Assembly: GCF_035271705.1 (NCBI RefSeq)
Contig: NZ_DATERI010000127.1
Location: 1-6,725, forward strand
Length of the DNA: 6,725 bases
Reading direction: 5' to 3'
Origin: Buttiauxella sp035271705
Lineage (GTDB): Bacteria > Pseudomonadota > Gammaproteobacteria > Enterobacterales > Enterobacteriaceae
Shown: positions 1 through 6,589 of the stretch, piece after piece
Numbering within the stretch: position 1 is the first letter of the stretch
Layout of the letters: every line of letters starts with the position of its first letter
Made by a program: the position numbers and the translations under genes
The notes under the pieces: generated by a model
Databases searched by the model: none
Told to the model about the DNA's origin: nothing
What the model saw: the letters and a program-made list of their open reading frames with translations, nothing else

Positions 1-111
1 GCGGACTTGCCAGCCCTGGTCCATTAAGTGATGCGCCACAGCAAGCCCCGGGAACACATGCCCGCCAGTCCCGCCTGCCATCACCATTAACCGCCGGGTT
101 TGATTACTCAT
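1..111 (-). CDS. murG: MurG, lipid II-forming GlcNAc transferase (N-terminal 37 residues, cut by the window edge)
   Basis: MurG transfers GlcNAc from UDP-GlcNAc to lipid I on the cytoplasmic face of the inner membrane, giving lipid II. Only codons 1-37 are present; the rest lies past the left edge. The visible protein starts MSNQTRRLMVMAGGTGGHVF and carries the glycine-rich loop GGTGGH (residues 13-18), the hallmark of the N-terminal Rossmann domain of this GT-B family, followed by PGLAVAHHLM, as in enteric MurG. The ATG at 111-109 overlaps the ftsW stop as ATGA (108-111), so translation is probably coupled to ftsW. A GAAGGG ribosome binding site (118-123) lies 6 nt upstream, inside the ftsW 3' end. 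Residues 2-6 and D31 differ from the E. coli K-12 protein as I remember it. Identity is firm from motif and position; function of the missing part cannot be judged. Confidence 0.96.
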   Translation of the reverse strand, partial: MSNQTRRLMVMAGGTGGHVFPGLAVAHHLMDQGWQVR

Positions 112-1352
112 CGCACACCCTTCGTAAACGCCTGTGCTTTAGCCAGACGTGTTTCATAATCAATACGCAGCAACATCATGATTGCTGTAGACATAATTAA
201 CAGGCTTGAACCACCGTAGCTGATCAGCGGTAATGTCAGACCTTTGGTTGGCAACATCCCCGCCGCAGCGCCCACATTTACCAGCACCTGGAAACTAAAC
301 CAGACCCCGATGGAGCAACCTAAAAAGCCAGCAAAACGTTGGTCCATTTCGAGTGCCCGCTTACCGATGGACATCGCACGAAAAGCCACGAAGAATACCA
401 TCAATAATGCCAGCACCACACCGATATATCCCAGCTCTTCTCCGATAATCGAGAAGATGAAGTCGGTATGCGCTTCCGGTAAATACTCGAGTTTTTGCAC
501 CGAATTGCCTAAACCCTGCCCCCACAATTCACCGCGACCAAATGCCATCAGAGATTGTGTAAGCTGGTAACCACTACCAAACGGGTCTTCCCACGGATTC
601 CAGAAGGATGTCACACGGCGAATACGATACGGTTCGGCAAGAATCAACAGTACAACAGCGGAAATACCCATACCGATGATGGCAAGGAACTGCCAGAGTT
701 TGGCCCCCGCCAGGAATAGCATCGCAAGCGTTGTTACAAACAACACAACCACAGTACCGAGGTCAGGCTGCGCCAGTAAAAGCACCGCCATCACCAGAAT
801 CACGCCCATTGGTTTAAGGAAGCCGCGCAGGTTATTACGCACTTCATCAACCTTACGCACCAGATAGTTGGCCAGATAGCAGAACAGCGAAAGCTTAGAA
901 AATTCCGCAGGCTGAACACGCAATGGACCAAAAGCAATCCAACGCGACGCACCGTTAACCGAGCTACCCACGACGAGTACAATCAGCAACATCGCGATAG
1001 AAAGCAGCAGCATTGCAGTACTGTGACGCTGCCAAAAATCCATCGGCAAACGCAGGGTAATTAACGCCAGCAAAAACGCCAGAAAGATGTACAGACCGTC
1101 ACGTTTGGCAAACAGGAAGGGATCATTAGCCAGACGCTGCCCAACGGGCATTGACGCGGAAGTCACCATAATGAAGCCCACAGCGGCGAGCCCGAAAGTC
1201 AGCCATAGCAAAGTGCGGTCATACAACACCATGCTATTTGAATCAGCTTCTCTGGAGCCCATCACCCAGCCTTTTAATGCCGATGCAAACCAACTCAGGA
1301 TGGCAAATCCTGGCAGTCTTGGCATTCGCAGGCGAGGGAAAGATAAGCGCAT
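108..1352 (-). CDS. ftsW: FtsW, SEDS-family septal peptidoglycan glycosyltransferase
   Basis: Inner-membrane polymerase that joins lipid II into septal glycan strands, working with FtsI (PBP3) in the divisome. It has 414 residues, the full E. coli length. A basic cytoplasmic N-terminus of about 45 residues precedes roughly ten hydrophobic segments (first about 46-66, last about 375-397). The long extracytoplasmic loop at about 240-303 holds AEPYRIRRV, the segment WNPWEDPFGSGYQ and LPEAHTDFIF; D297 is the conserved SEDS catalytic aspartate. The C-terminal SEDS signature GMLPTKGLTLPLISYGGSS spans about 365-383. The ATG at 1352 follows AAGGAG at 8 nt and overlaps the murD stop by one base (TGATG). 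The stop overlaps the murG start by 4 nt. An internal ATG at codon 31 may give a 384-residue second form. No lesion is visible. The paralogue RodA is excluded by the N-terminal extension and the gene order. Confidence 0.98.
   Translation of the reverse strand: MRLSFPRLRMPRLPGFAILSWFASALKGWVMGSREADSNSMVLYDRTLLWLTFGLAAVGFIMVTSASMPVGQRLANDPFLFAKRDGLYIFLAFLLALITLRLPMDFWQRHSTAMLLLSIAMLLIVLVVGSSVNGASRWIAFGPLRVQPAEFSKLSLFCYLANYLVRKVDEVRNNLRGFLKPMGVILVMAVLLLAQPDLGTVVVLFVTTLAMLFLAGAKLWQFLAIIGMGISAVVLLILAEPYRIRRVTSFWNPWEDPFGSGYQLTQSLMAFGRGELWGQGLGNSVQKLEYLPEAHTDFIFSIIGEELGYIGVVLALLMVFFVAFRAMSIGKRALEMDQRFAGFLGCSIGVWFSFQVLVNVGAAAGMLPTKGLTLPLISYGGSSLLIMSTAIMMLLRIDYETRLAKAQAFTKGVR
118..123 (-). promoter_or_regulatory. 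Ribosome binding site of murG
   Basis: GAAGGG on the minus strand, 6 nt before the murG ATG. It lies within the last codons of ftsW and supports the ATG at 111 as the murG start. Confidence 0.7.
1260..1275 (-). promoter_or_regulatory. Possible internal translation start of ftsW (Met31) with its ribosome binding site
   Basis: Codon 31 of ftsW is ATG (1262-1260), preceded at 7 nt by AAAAGG (1270-1275). Starting here would give a 384-residue protein lacking the basic N-terminus but keeping all membrane segments. Long and short FtsW forms with this spacing of starts have been described in E. coli, as I recall. That the short form is made in this organism is inference. Confidence 0.5.
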
Positions 1353-2668
1353 CAGCCAAGCTCCTTCGCAAGTAAGGTGAACTGATCACCGCGTTGCTCA
1401 AAGTTTTTGAACTGATCGAGGCTTGCGCACGCCGGAGACAGCAGAACCATGTCACCCGGTTGTACACGAGCAGCGATCAGTTTCATCGCCTGCGCCATGG
1501 TTTCAGTTTGTTCGGCAACCTCAGGACGCAACGCGGCGAGTTCCGCGCCATCACGACCAAAGCAATAAATACGAATCGCTGACCCTTGCAGGTATTGAGT
1601 CAGTGAAGAGAAATCAGCAGATTTACCATCACCGCCCAGCAGCAAATGCAAAGTCCCCTCAACCTGCAAACCGTTCAGCGCTGCTTCTGTGCTGCCCACG
1701 TTGGTTGCTTTGGAATCGTTAATCCAGCGCACGCCGTTACGTTCCCATGCAAGCTGGAAGCGGTGCGCAAGACCTGTGAACGTCGTCAGGGCTTTCAGAC
1801 TGCTGGAGCGTGGGAGTTTAACCGCATCAGCCAACGCCAGTGCGGCAAGTGCATTGGTGTAGTTATGGCGACCCACCACTTTCATCTCTTGGGTATTCAG
1901 GACTTTTTCGCCCTTCACCCGCAGCCAGGTGTCACCCTGCTGATGGTTAAGGTGATAGTCACCTACATCCACGCCAAAGCTGATGCAACGATCGTCTGCA
2001 CCACGTACTGGCATGGTTAACGCGTCATCCGCGTTCACTACACACACCGCAGCGTTTTCATAAACGCGCAGTTTGGCCGCGCGATACTGTTGCAGACCAA
2101 ACGGATAGCGATCCATATGATCTTCAGTCACGTTGAGAATGGTCGCTGCAGCGGCTTTCAGGCTATAAGTGGTTTCTAGCTGGAAGCTGGAAAGCTCCAG
2201 CACATACAGCTCGCAGTTTTGTTCAAGCAGCATCAAGGCAGGCAAGCCGATATTTCCGCCTACGCCCACATTCACGCCAGCCATTTTAGCCATTTCACCG
2301 ACCAAAGTGGTGACAGTACTCTTACCATTAGAACCGGTGATAGCCACAATCGGCGCTGTCGCTTCACGACAGAAGAGTTCGATATCACCGATTATCTCAA
2401 CGCCTGCATCTGCTGCACGACTCAGAGCTGGATGGGCTACTGCAATACCAGGGCTGGCAATAATCAAGTCAGCCGCTAACAACCAGTCTTCATTGAGTGA
2501 GCCAGTATGTCGTTCCACCGCTTCTGGCAGTTTTTCCAGTCCAGGTGGTGTCATGCGGGTATCCATCACACGTGGTGTCACACCACGCGCAAGGAAGAAA
2601 TCCACGCAGGAAAGGCCGGTGAGGCCTAATCCGATAATAACGACTTTTTTACCCTGATAATCAGCCAT
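1352..2668 (-). CDS. murD: MurD, UDP-N-acetylmuramoyl-L-alanine--D-glutamate ligase
   Basis: Cytoplasmic ATP-dependent ligase adding D-Glu to UDP-MurNAc-L-Ala, the second amino-acid step of the stem peptide. From the chosen start it has 438 residues, the E. coli length. The N-terminal Rossmann-like UDP-binding domain (about 1-93) begins with VVIIGLGLTGLS (9-20). The central ATPase domain has the P-loop TGSNGKST (111-118, catalytic K116). It also has LELSSFQLE (158-166), NVTEDHMDRY with H184, and K199, the equivalent of the carbamylated lysine. The C-terminal domain (about 300 on) has HRFQ, NDSKATN (317-323), GGDGKS with K349 and LLSPACASLDQF (409-420). The frame is open 30 codons further upstream, but that part lies inside mraY and resembles no MurD. 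The ATG at 2668 is 2 nt after the mraY stop and 8 nt after AAGGTG. The stop overlaps the ftsW ATG by one base. Confidence 0.98.
   Translation of the reverse strand: MADYQGKKVVIIGLGLTGLSCVDFFLARGVTPRVMDTRMTPPGLEKLPEAVERHTGSLNEDWLLAADLIIASPGIAVAHPALSRAADAGVEIIGDIELFCREATAPIVAITGSNGKSTVTTLVGEMAKMAGVNVGVGGNIGLPALMLLEQNCELYVLELSSFQLETTYSLKAAAATILNVTEDHMDRYPFGLQQYRAAKLRVYENAAVCVVNADDALTMPVRGADDRCISFGVDVGDYHLNHQQGDTWLRVKGEKVLNTQEMKVVGRHNYTNALAALALADAVKLPRSSSLKALTTFTGLAHRFQLAWERNGVRWINDSKATNVGSTEAALNGLQVEGTLHLLLGGDGKSADFSSLTQYLQGSAIRIYCFGRDGAELAALRPEVAEQTETMAQAMKLIAARVQPGDMVLLSPACASLDQFKNFEQRGDQFTLLAKELG
1361..1366 (-). promoter_or_regulatory. Ribosome binding site of ftsW
   Basis: AAGGAG with an 8-nt spacer to the ftsW ATG at 1352. 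It is made from the MurD codons AAG GAG (Lys-Glu of the terminal KELG), so this strong site is also protein coding. It decides the long 414-residue start. Confidence 0.85.
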
Positions 2669-2670
2669 AG

Positions 2671-3753
2671 TTAACGCACCTTCAGGGTAGCCAGGCCAAT
2701 CAGGACCAGCATCAGCGAAATAATCCAGAAGCGCACAATGACGCGTGGTTCCGGCCAACCTTTCAACTCATAATGGTGATGAATCGGGGCCATACGGAAA
2801 ATGCGCTGCCCGCGTAATTTGAAGGAGCCGACCTGCAAGATGACTGATAGTGTCTCAACAACAAACACACCGCCCATAATCACTAACAGGAATTCCTGAC
2901 GCAGCAATACGGCGATAGTCCCGAGCGCACCGCCCAGAGCCAGAGAGCCCACATCGCCCATAAACACTTGCGCTGGATAGGTGTTAAACCACAAGAAACC
3001 CAGCCCAGCACCCACGATCGCCGTACAGACGATAACCAACTCCCCGGCGTGGCGCAGATAAGGAATATGCAGATATCCAGCAAACTTAATGTTACCCGTT
3101 GCCCAAGCCACTAGCGCAAAACCGGATGCCACTAACACGGTTGGCATAATCGCCAGGCCGTCGAGGCCATCCGTCAGGTTTACCGCATTACCGGTGCCAA
3201 CGATAACAAAGTACGCCAGCAGCACATAAAACAGGCCAAGCTGAGGCATCACGTCTTTAAAGAACGGCACAACCAGCTCGGTGGCTGGCGTTCCTTTCCC
3301 TGCAGTGTACATCGTGAAGGCCACAGCCAACGCGATGACGGACATCCAGAAATACTTCCAGCGGGCAATCAAGCCCTTAGTGTCTTTGCGCACGACTTTG
3401 CGGTAATCATCGACAAAGCCAATCGCACCATAGCCGACCAGCACGAACAACACGCACCAGACATATGGGTTGGATGGATATGCCCACATCAATACGGAAA
3501 TAACGATAGAAGTCAGGATCATAATCCCACCCATCGTAGGAGTTCCGCGCTTACTGAAATGAGACTCAGGGCCGTCATTACGCACAACCTGGCCGAAAGA
3601 AAGTTGCTGTAAACGAGCAATCATACGCGGCCCCATCCATAACGAAATGAACAGAGCAGTCAGCAGGCTGACGATGGCGCGAAACGTCAGATAGGAAAAG
3701 ACGTTAAAGCCGGAATAATATTTGACCAAGTGTTCGGCCAGCCAAACTAACAT
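2671..3753 (-). CDS. mraY: MraY, phospho-N-acetylmuramoyl-pentapeptide transferase (lipid I synthase)
   Basis: Integral inner-membrane enzyme that moves phospho-MurNAc-pentapeptide from UDP onto undecaprenyl phosphate, giving lipid I and UMP. It has 360 residues, as in E. coli, with about ten hydrophobic segments. Family motifs are in place: FSKRGTPTMGGIM (66-78), VDDYRKV with D115 and D116 (114-120), GNAVNLTDGLDGLA with D195 and D198 (188-201), VFMGDVGS with D267 (263-270), and APIHHHYE with H325-H327 (322-329). The Asp residues coordinate Mg2+ or take part in catalysis in known MraY enzymes. The ATG at 3753 follows AGGAGA at 7 nt and lies inside the murF 3' end (7-nt overlap, different frame). 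The TAA is 2 nt before murD. No change in any key residue is seen. WecA-type relatives are excluded by length, the HHH motif and context. Confidence 0.98.
   Translation of the reverse strand: MLVWLAEHLVKYYSGFNVFSYLTFRAIVSLLTALFISLWMGPRMIARLQQLSFGQVVRNDGPESHFSKRGTPTMGGIMILTSIVISVLMWAYPSNPYVWCVLFVLVGYGAIGFVDDYRKVVRKDTKGLIARWKYFWMSVIALAVAFTMYTAGKGTPATELVVPFFKDVMPQLGLFYVLLAYFVIVGTGNAVNLTDGLDGLAIMPTVLVASGFALVAWATGNIKFAGYLHIPYLRHAGELVIVCTAIVGAGLGFLWFNTYPAQVFMGDVGSLALGGALGTIAVLLRQEFLLVIMGGVFVVETLSVILQVGSFKLRGQRIFRMAPIHHHYELKGWPEPRVIVRFWIISLMLVLIGLATLKVR
2677..2682 (-). promoter_or_regulatory. Ribosome binding site of murD
   Basis: AAGGTG, a moderate Shine-Dalgarno match, sits 8 nt before the ATG at 2668 and inside the last codons of mraY (Leu-Lys-Val-Arg). 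It favours the 438-residue MurD over the longer open frame that starts at 2758. Confidence 0.65.
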
Positions 3754-5105
3754 GTTCCATTCTCCTGTAATGCGCGTACTACCTCTTCCATAGCGGCACT
3801 ACGTGAACCCTTCACTAAAATAGTAATAATCGAATGCTCAGCGATTAACGCCTTAAGGTGCGCGATTAAAGAAAGCTTATCGGTAAAATGTTTGCCAACT
3901 TCAGAGGAAAGACTAAGTGTGTTACTCAGTGTGCCCACACTCAGTACGCAATCAATGCCAGACGCTTTCGCGGCTTCGCCCACCTGACGATGGCACTTAA
4001 CAGATTCATCACCAAGCTCAGCCATATCCCCGACAACCATCACACGGAAACCAGGCATTTCTGACAGCACTTGCACTGCGGCAGTCATCGACCCCACATT
4101 GGCGTTGTAACTGTCGTCGAGCAGAAGTTGGTTTTCAGAAAGTTGAATCGGGAACAAACGCCCTGGAACCGCTTTTAAGTCGGCAAGACCTGTTTTAACC
4201 GCTTCCAGTGACGCACCCACAGCCATCGCAAGCGACGTCGCAGCCAGTGCGTTTGCAATGTTATGGCGGCCAGGAAGCGGCAACGTCACATCAATATCGC
4301 CAACTGGCGTTTTGATTGTGAACTCGGTGCCATGCACAGTGATATGCACATTGGTCGCCGTGAAATCGCTGTCGCTTGCATTAGGTGAGAAGCGCCAGGT
4401 TTTGCGCTCACCAATGATCTCTTGCCAGTTCAGCCAATCATTATTATCTGCATTGAAAATCGCGATGCCATTTGCTGACAGACCGGAGAAAATCTCGCCT
4501 TTTGCTTTCGCAACGCCTGCCAGTGAGCCAAAACCTTCCAGATGCGCGGCTGCCAGGTTATTGACCAAAGCAGCTTCCGGGCGCGTCAGATTTACCGTCC
4601 AGGCGATTTCACCTTGATGGTTTGCACCCAGCTCAATGACCGCATATTCATATTCTGGCGTCAGGCGTAATAACGTCATTGGCACGCCAATATCGTTATT
4701 CAGGTTTCCTGCGGTGTATAGCGTGTTTCCGCACTCGCGCAAAATCGCTGCAGTCATCTCTTTTACAGAGGTTTTGCCAGAAGAACCGGTCAACGCAACA
4801 ATGCGCGTGGGAACCTGCTGACGAACCCAGGCGGCCAATTCGCCGAATGCCTGATGCGTATCCGCAACCACGAGTTGTGGGACGTTAACATCCAGCTTAC
4901 GGGAAACCAGCAATGCCCCAGCCCCACCGTTCACTGCATCTTGTGCAAAGTCGTGCGCATCGAAGCGCTCGCCTTTTAATGCAACAAACAAACATCCAGG
5001 GGTTAATTTGCGTGTGTCGCTGGTGACATCAAAGATTTCGGCATCAGCCCCGTGCAATTCGCCATGCAATACAGTCGCGAGCTGGCTTAATGAAACGCGG
5101 ATCAT
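3747..5105 (-). CDS. murF: MurF, UDP-MurNAc-tripeptide--D-alanyl-D-alanine ligase
   Basis: Cytoplasmic ATP-dependent ligase adding the D-Ala-D-Ala dipeptide to UDP-MurNAc-L-Ala-D-Glu-mDAP, completing the pentapeptide used by MraY. It has 452 residues, the E. coli length. The N-terminal UDP-substrate domain (about 1-95) contains DVTSDTRKLTPGCLFVALKG (26-45). The ATPase domain has the P-loop LTGSSGKTSVKE (105-116, K111), NLNNDIGVP (134-142), ELGANHQGEI (158-167) and AKGEIFSG with K202, the position carbamylated in relatives. The C-terminal domain has PGRLFPI (314-320), LLDDSYNANVGSM (328-340) and VVGDMAELG (357-365). The ATG at 5105 overlaps the murE TGA as ATGA. Its ribosome binding site is poor (GGGGG at 7 nt), so coupling to murE probably matters. 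The TAG is 7 nt inside mraY. Residues about 393-420 differ most from the remembered E. coli protein, a normally variable region. Confidence 0.98.
   Translation of the reverse strand: MIRVSLSQLATVLHGELHGADAEIFDVTSDTRKLTPGCLFVALKGERFDAHDFAQDAVNGGAGALLVSRKLDVNVPQLVVADTHQAFGELAAWVRQQVPTRIVALTGSSGKTSVKEMTAAILRECGNTLYTAGNLNNDIGVPMTLLRLTPEYEYAVIELGANHQGEIAWTVNLTRPEAALVNNLAAAHLEGFGSLAGVAKAKGEIFSGLSANGIAIFNADNNDWLNWQEIIGERKTWRFSPNASDSDFTATNVHITVHGTEFTIKTPVGDIDVTLPLPGRHNIANALAATSLAMAVGASLEAVKTGLADLKAVPGRLFPIQLSENQLLLDDSYNANVGSMTAAVQVLSEMPGFRVMVVGDMAELGDESVKCHRQVGEAAKASGIDCVLSVGTLSNTLSLSSEVGKHFTDKLSLIAHLKALIAEHSIITILVKGSRSAAMEEVVRALQENGTC
3761..3766 (-). promoter_or_regulatory. Ribosome binding site of mraY
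   Basis: AGGAGA, 7 nt before the mraY ATG, built from the MurF codons CAG GAG AAT (Gln-Glu-Asn near its C-terminus). It is one of the strongest Shine-Dalgarno matches in the window. Confidence 0.82.
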
Positions 5106-6589
5106 GCCATAACCCCCAACAAACGGGCGGCAGTGATGCGGTCGGAGTAGTCCAGGCGGCGCACACCAACAATCTGATAGTCCTCATGGCCTTTACCTGC
5201 CAGCAGAACCACATCATTTTCTTTCGCCTGCATGATAGCGTTGGTTACCGCTTCGGCACGACCTGAAACCACATGCGCACGCCCCGCATCCAACATGCCT
5301 ACCAGAATGTCAGCCACAATCGCATTCGGCTCTTCAGTACGAGGGTTGTCATCGGTAACAACCACAACATCCGCAAACTGTTCAGCGATGCCGCCCATAA
5401 TAGGACGCTTGCCTTTATCGCGATCGCCACCGCAACCGAATACGCACCACAACTTACCACTGCAATGCAGACGGGCAGCCTGCAACGCTTTTTCCAGCGC
5501 ATCCGGCGTGTGGGCATAATCCACCACGACCGTCGGTTTACCTGGTGCACTGAAAACTTCCATACGTCCACATACAGGTTGCAGACTCGGTGCCGTTTTC
5601 AGCAGTTCTTCAAGGGGATATTCCAGTACTAATAGGGTTGCCAACGCTAACAACAAGTTGCTGACATTGAAGGCTCCCATCAGACGGCTTTCAATTTCAC
5701 CGTCGCCCCAGGAGGAGCTGAACTGGATAGTCGCCCCGTCATCGTGATAATGCACATCGGTTGCTTTCAACCAACGGCCACGACAGCCAGGCTGTAAATT
5801 ATCTTCCATCGTGACCGCAACGGCGTCAGGTAAACGCGCTAACCAATTGCGTCCGACTTCATCATCAGCATTGATGATGGCATTGCCGTAATCGTGTTCA
5901 GAGAACAGCAACCATTTGGCCGCTTCGTAGCCCGCCATATCACCATGGTAATCAAGATGGTCACGGCTAAGGTTGGTGAACACACTGGCGGCAAACTTCA
6001 GAGCGGAAACACGATGTTGAACCAGACCATGAGAGGAAACTTCCATGGCGGCAAAGCTCGCACCTTGCTCTGCAAGGTTAGCAAGCACTTGCTGTACATC
6101 AACGGCAGAACCGGTGGTGTTTTCAGTTGGTTTTACATTTCCGAGCAGGCCGTTACCCACAGTACCCATAACGGCACTGGTTTCACCTAATAACTGGCTC
6201 CACTGCGCAAGCAATTGTGCGGTGGTGGTTTTACCGTTAGTCCCGGTCACGCCAACCAGACGTAATGCACTCGAGGGCTCATGGTAAAAACGCCCTGCCA
6301 GAGCAGAAAGGCGCTGATGCAGTTGGCTCAGATAAATCACCGGCACACCGTGCATTTCACGGATTTCGCCATCCGCTGCTTCACCTTCGGCTTCAGCAAT
6401 GACAGCGGCGACACCTTGCGCTATTGCCTGCGGGATATATCGACGCCCGTCCGCCTGATGACCGACTACAGCCACAAAAAGGTCGCCCGATGCCGCCACG
6501 CGACTATCGAGTGTCATTTCTCGCAGAGCTCTCGCAGGTAGCGCTGGCACCCACGGAGCGAGAAGGTCGCGCAAATTACGATCTGCCAC
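5102..6589 (-). CDS. murE: MurE, UDP-MurNAc-L-Ala-D-Glu--meso-diaminopimelate ligase
   Basis: Cytoplasmic ATP-dependent ligase adding the third stem residue. It has 495 residues, as in E. coli. The N-terminal UDP-binding domain (about 1-90) has MTLDSRVAASGDLFVAVVGH (25-44). The ATPase domain has the P-loop VTGTNGKTTT (114-123, K120), ENTTGSAVD (156-164), MEVSSHGLVQHR (182-193), NLSRDHLDYHGDM (206-218) and K225 in YEAAKW, the carbamylated lysine position. The C-terminal domain has GRMEVF (341-346), VDYAHTPDALE (356-366), FGCGGDRDKGKRP (384-396) and the DNPR motif (414-417). DNPR marks specificity for meso-diaminopimelate rather than L-lysine, so this is Gram-negative-type peptidoglycan. The start is GTG (6589-6587), not ATG, 5 nt after GAGGG and 14 nt inside ftsI. 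No ATG occurs before codon 25, which is too far in to be the start. The TGA overlaps the murF ATG by 4 nt. Confidence 0.98.
   Translation of the reverse strand: MADRNLRDLLAPWVPALPARALREMTLDSRVAASGDLFVAVVGHQADGRRYIPQAIAQGVAAVIAEAEGEAADGEIREMHGVPVIYLSQLHQRLSALAGRFYHEPSSALRLVGVTGTNGKTTTAQLLAQWSQLLGETSAVMGTVGNGLLGNVKPTENTTGSAVDVQQVLANLAEQGASFAAMEVSSHGLVQHRVSALKFAASVFTNLSRDHLDYHGDMAGYEAAKWLLFSEHDYGNAIINADDEVGRNWLARLPDAVAVTMEDNLQPGCRGRWLKATDVHYHDDGATIQFSSSWGDGEIESRLMGAFNVSNLLLALATLLVLEYPLEELLKTAPSLQPVCGRMEVFSAPGKPTVVVDYAHTPDALEKALQAARLHCSGKLWCVFGCGGDRDKGKRPIMGGIAEQFADVVVVTDDNPRTEEPNAIVADILVGMLDAGRAHVVSGRAEAVTNAIMQAKENDVVLLAGKGHEDYQIVGVRRLDYSDRITAARLLGVMA
5113..5117 (-). promoter_or_regulatory. Weak ribosome binding site of murF
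   Basis: GGGGG, 7 nt before the ATG at 5105, inside the last murE codons (Leu-Gly-Val). It is a weak match. The ATGA overlap of start and stop suggests that ribosomes finishing murE re-initiate on murF. Confidence 0.45.
6576..6589 (-). other. 14-nt ftsI/murE coding overlap
   Basis: The segment is read in two frames: as the last FtsI codons (GGC AGA TCG TAA with part of the preceding Gly codon) and as the first murE codons (GTG GCA GAT CGT and part of Asn). It is the longest overlap in the window. The other junctions are 4 nt (5102-5105), 7 nt (3747-3753), a 2-nt gap (2669-2670), 1 nt (1352) and 4 nt (108-111). Confidence 0.95.

Noticed and set aside
2569..2590. Imperfect palindrome around cacacgtggtgtcacacc
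   Set aside because: The arms do not match well, it sits mid-gene in murD, and nothing nearby suggests regulation.
2169..2657. A 162-codon open frame on the plus strand
   Set aside because: It lies wholly antisense to the well-supported murD, has low-complexity Ser/Pro/Thr-rich content typical of antisense translation, no ribosome binding site of note and no family resemblance.
2669..2758. A 30-codon N-terminal extension of murD starting at 2758
   Set aside because: This part is the mraY 3' end read in another frame. Starting at 2668 gives the standard 438-residue MurD beginning MADYQGKKVV, with a ribosome binding site at 8 nt.
4258..4617. A 119-codon plus-strand open frame over murF, and similar ones over ftsW and murE (for example 244-570, 5273-5632)
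   Set aside because: They are shadows of the real minus-strand genes: no conserved motif, no upstream signals and complete overlap with essential coding sequence.
5860..5879. Perfect 8-bp inverted repeat (CATCATCA / TGATGATG) with a 4-nt loop inside murE
   Set aside because: It falls in the codons for the conserved Ile-Asn-Ala-Asp-Asp-Glu stretch, has no T run after it, and is explained by the coding sequence. It is unlikely to be a terminator or operator.
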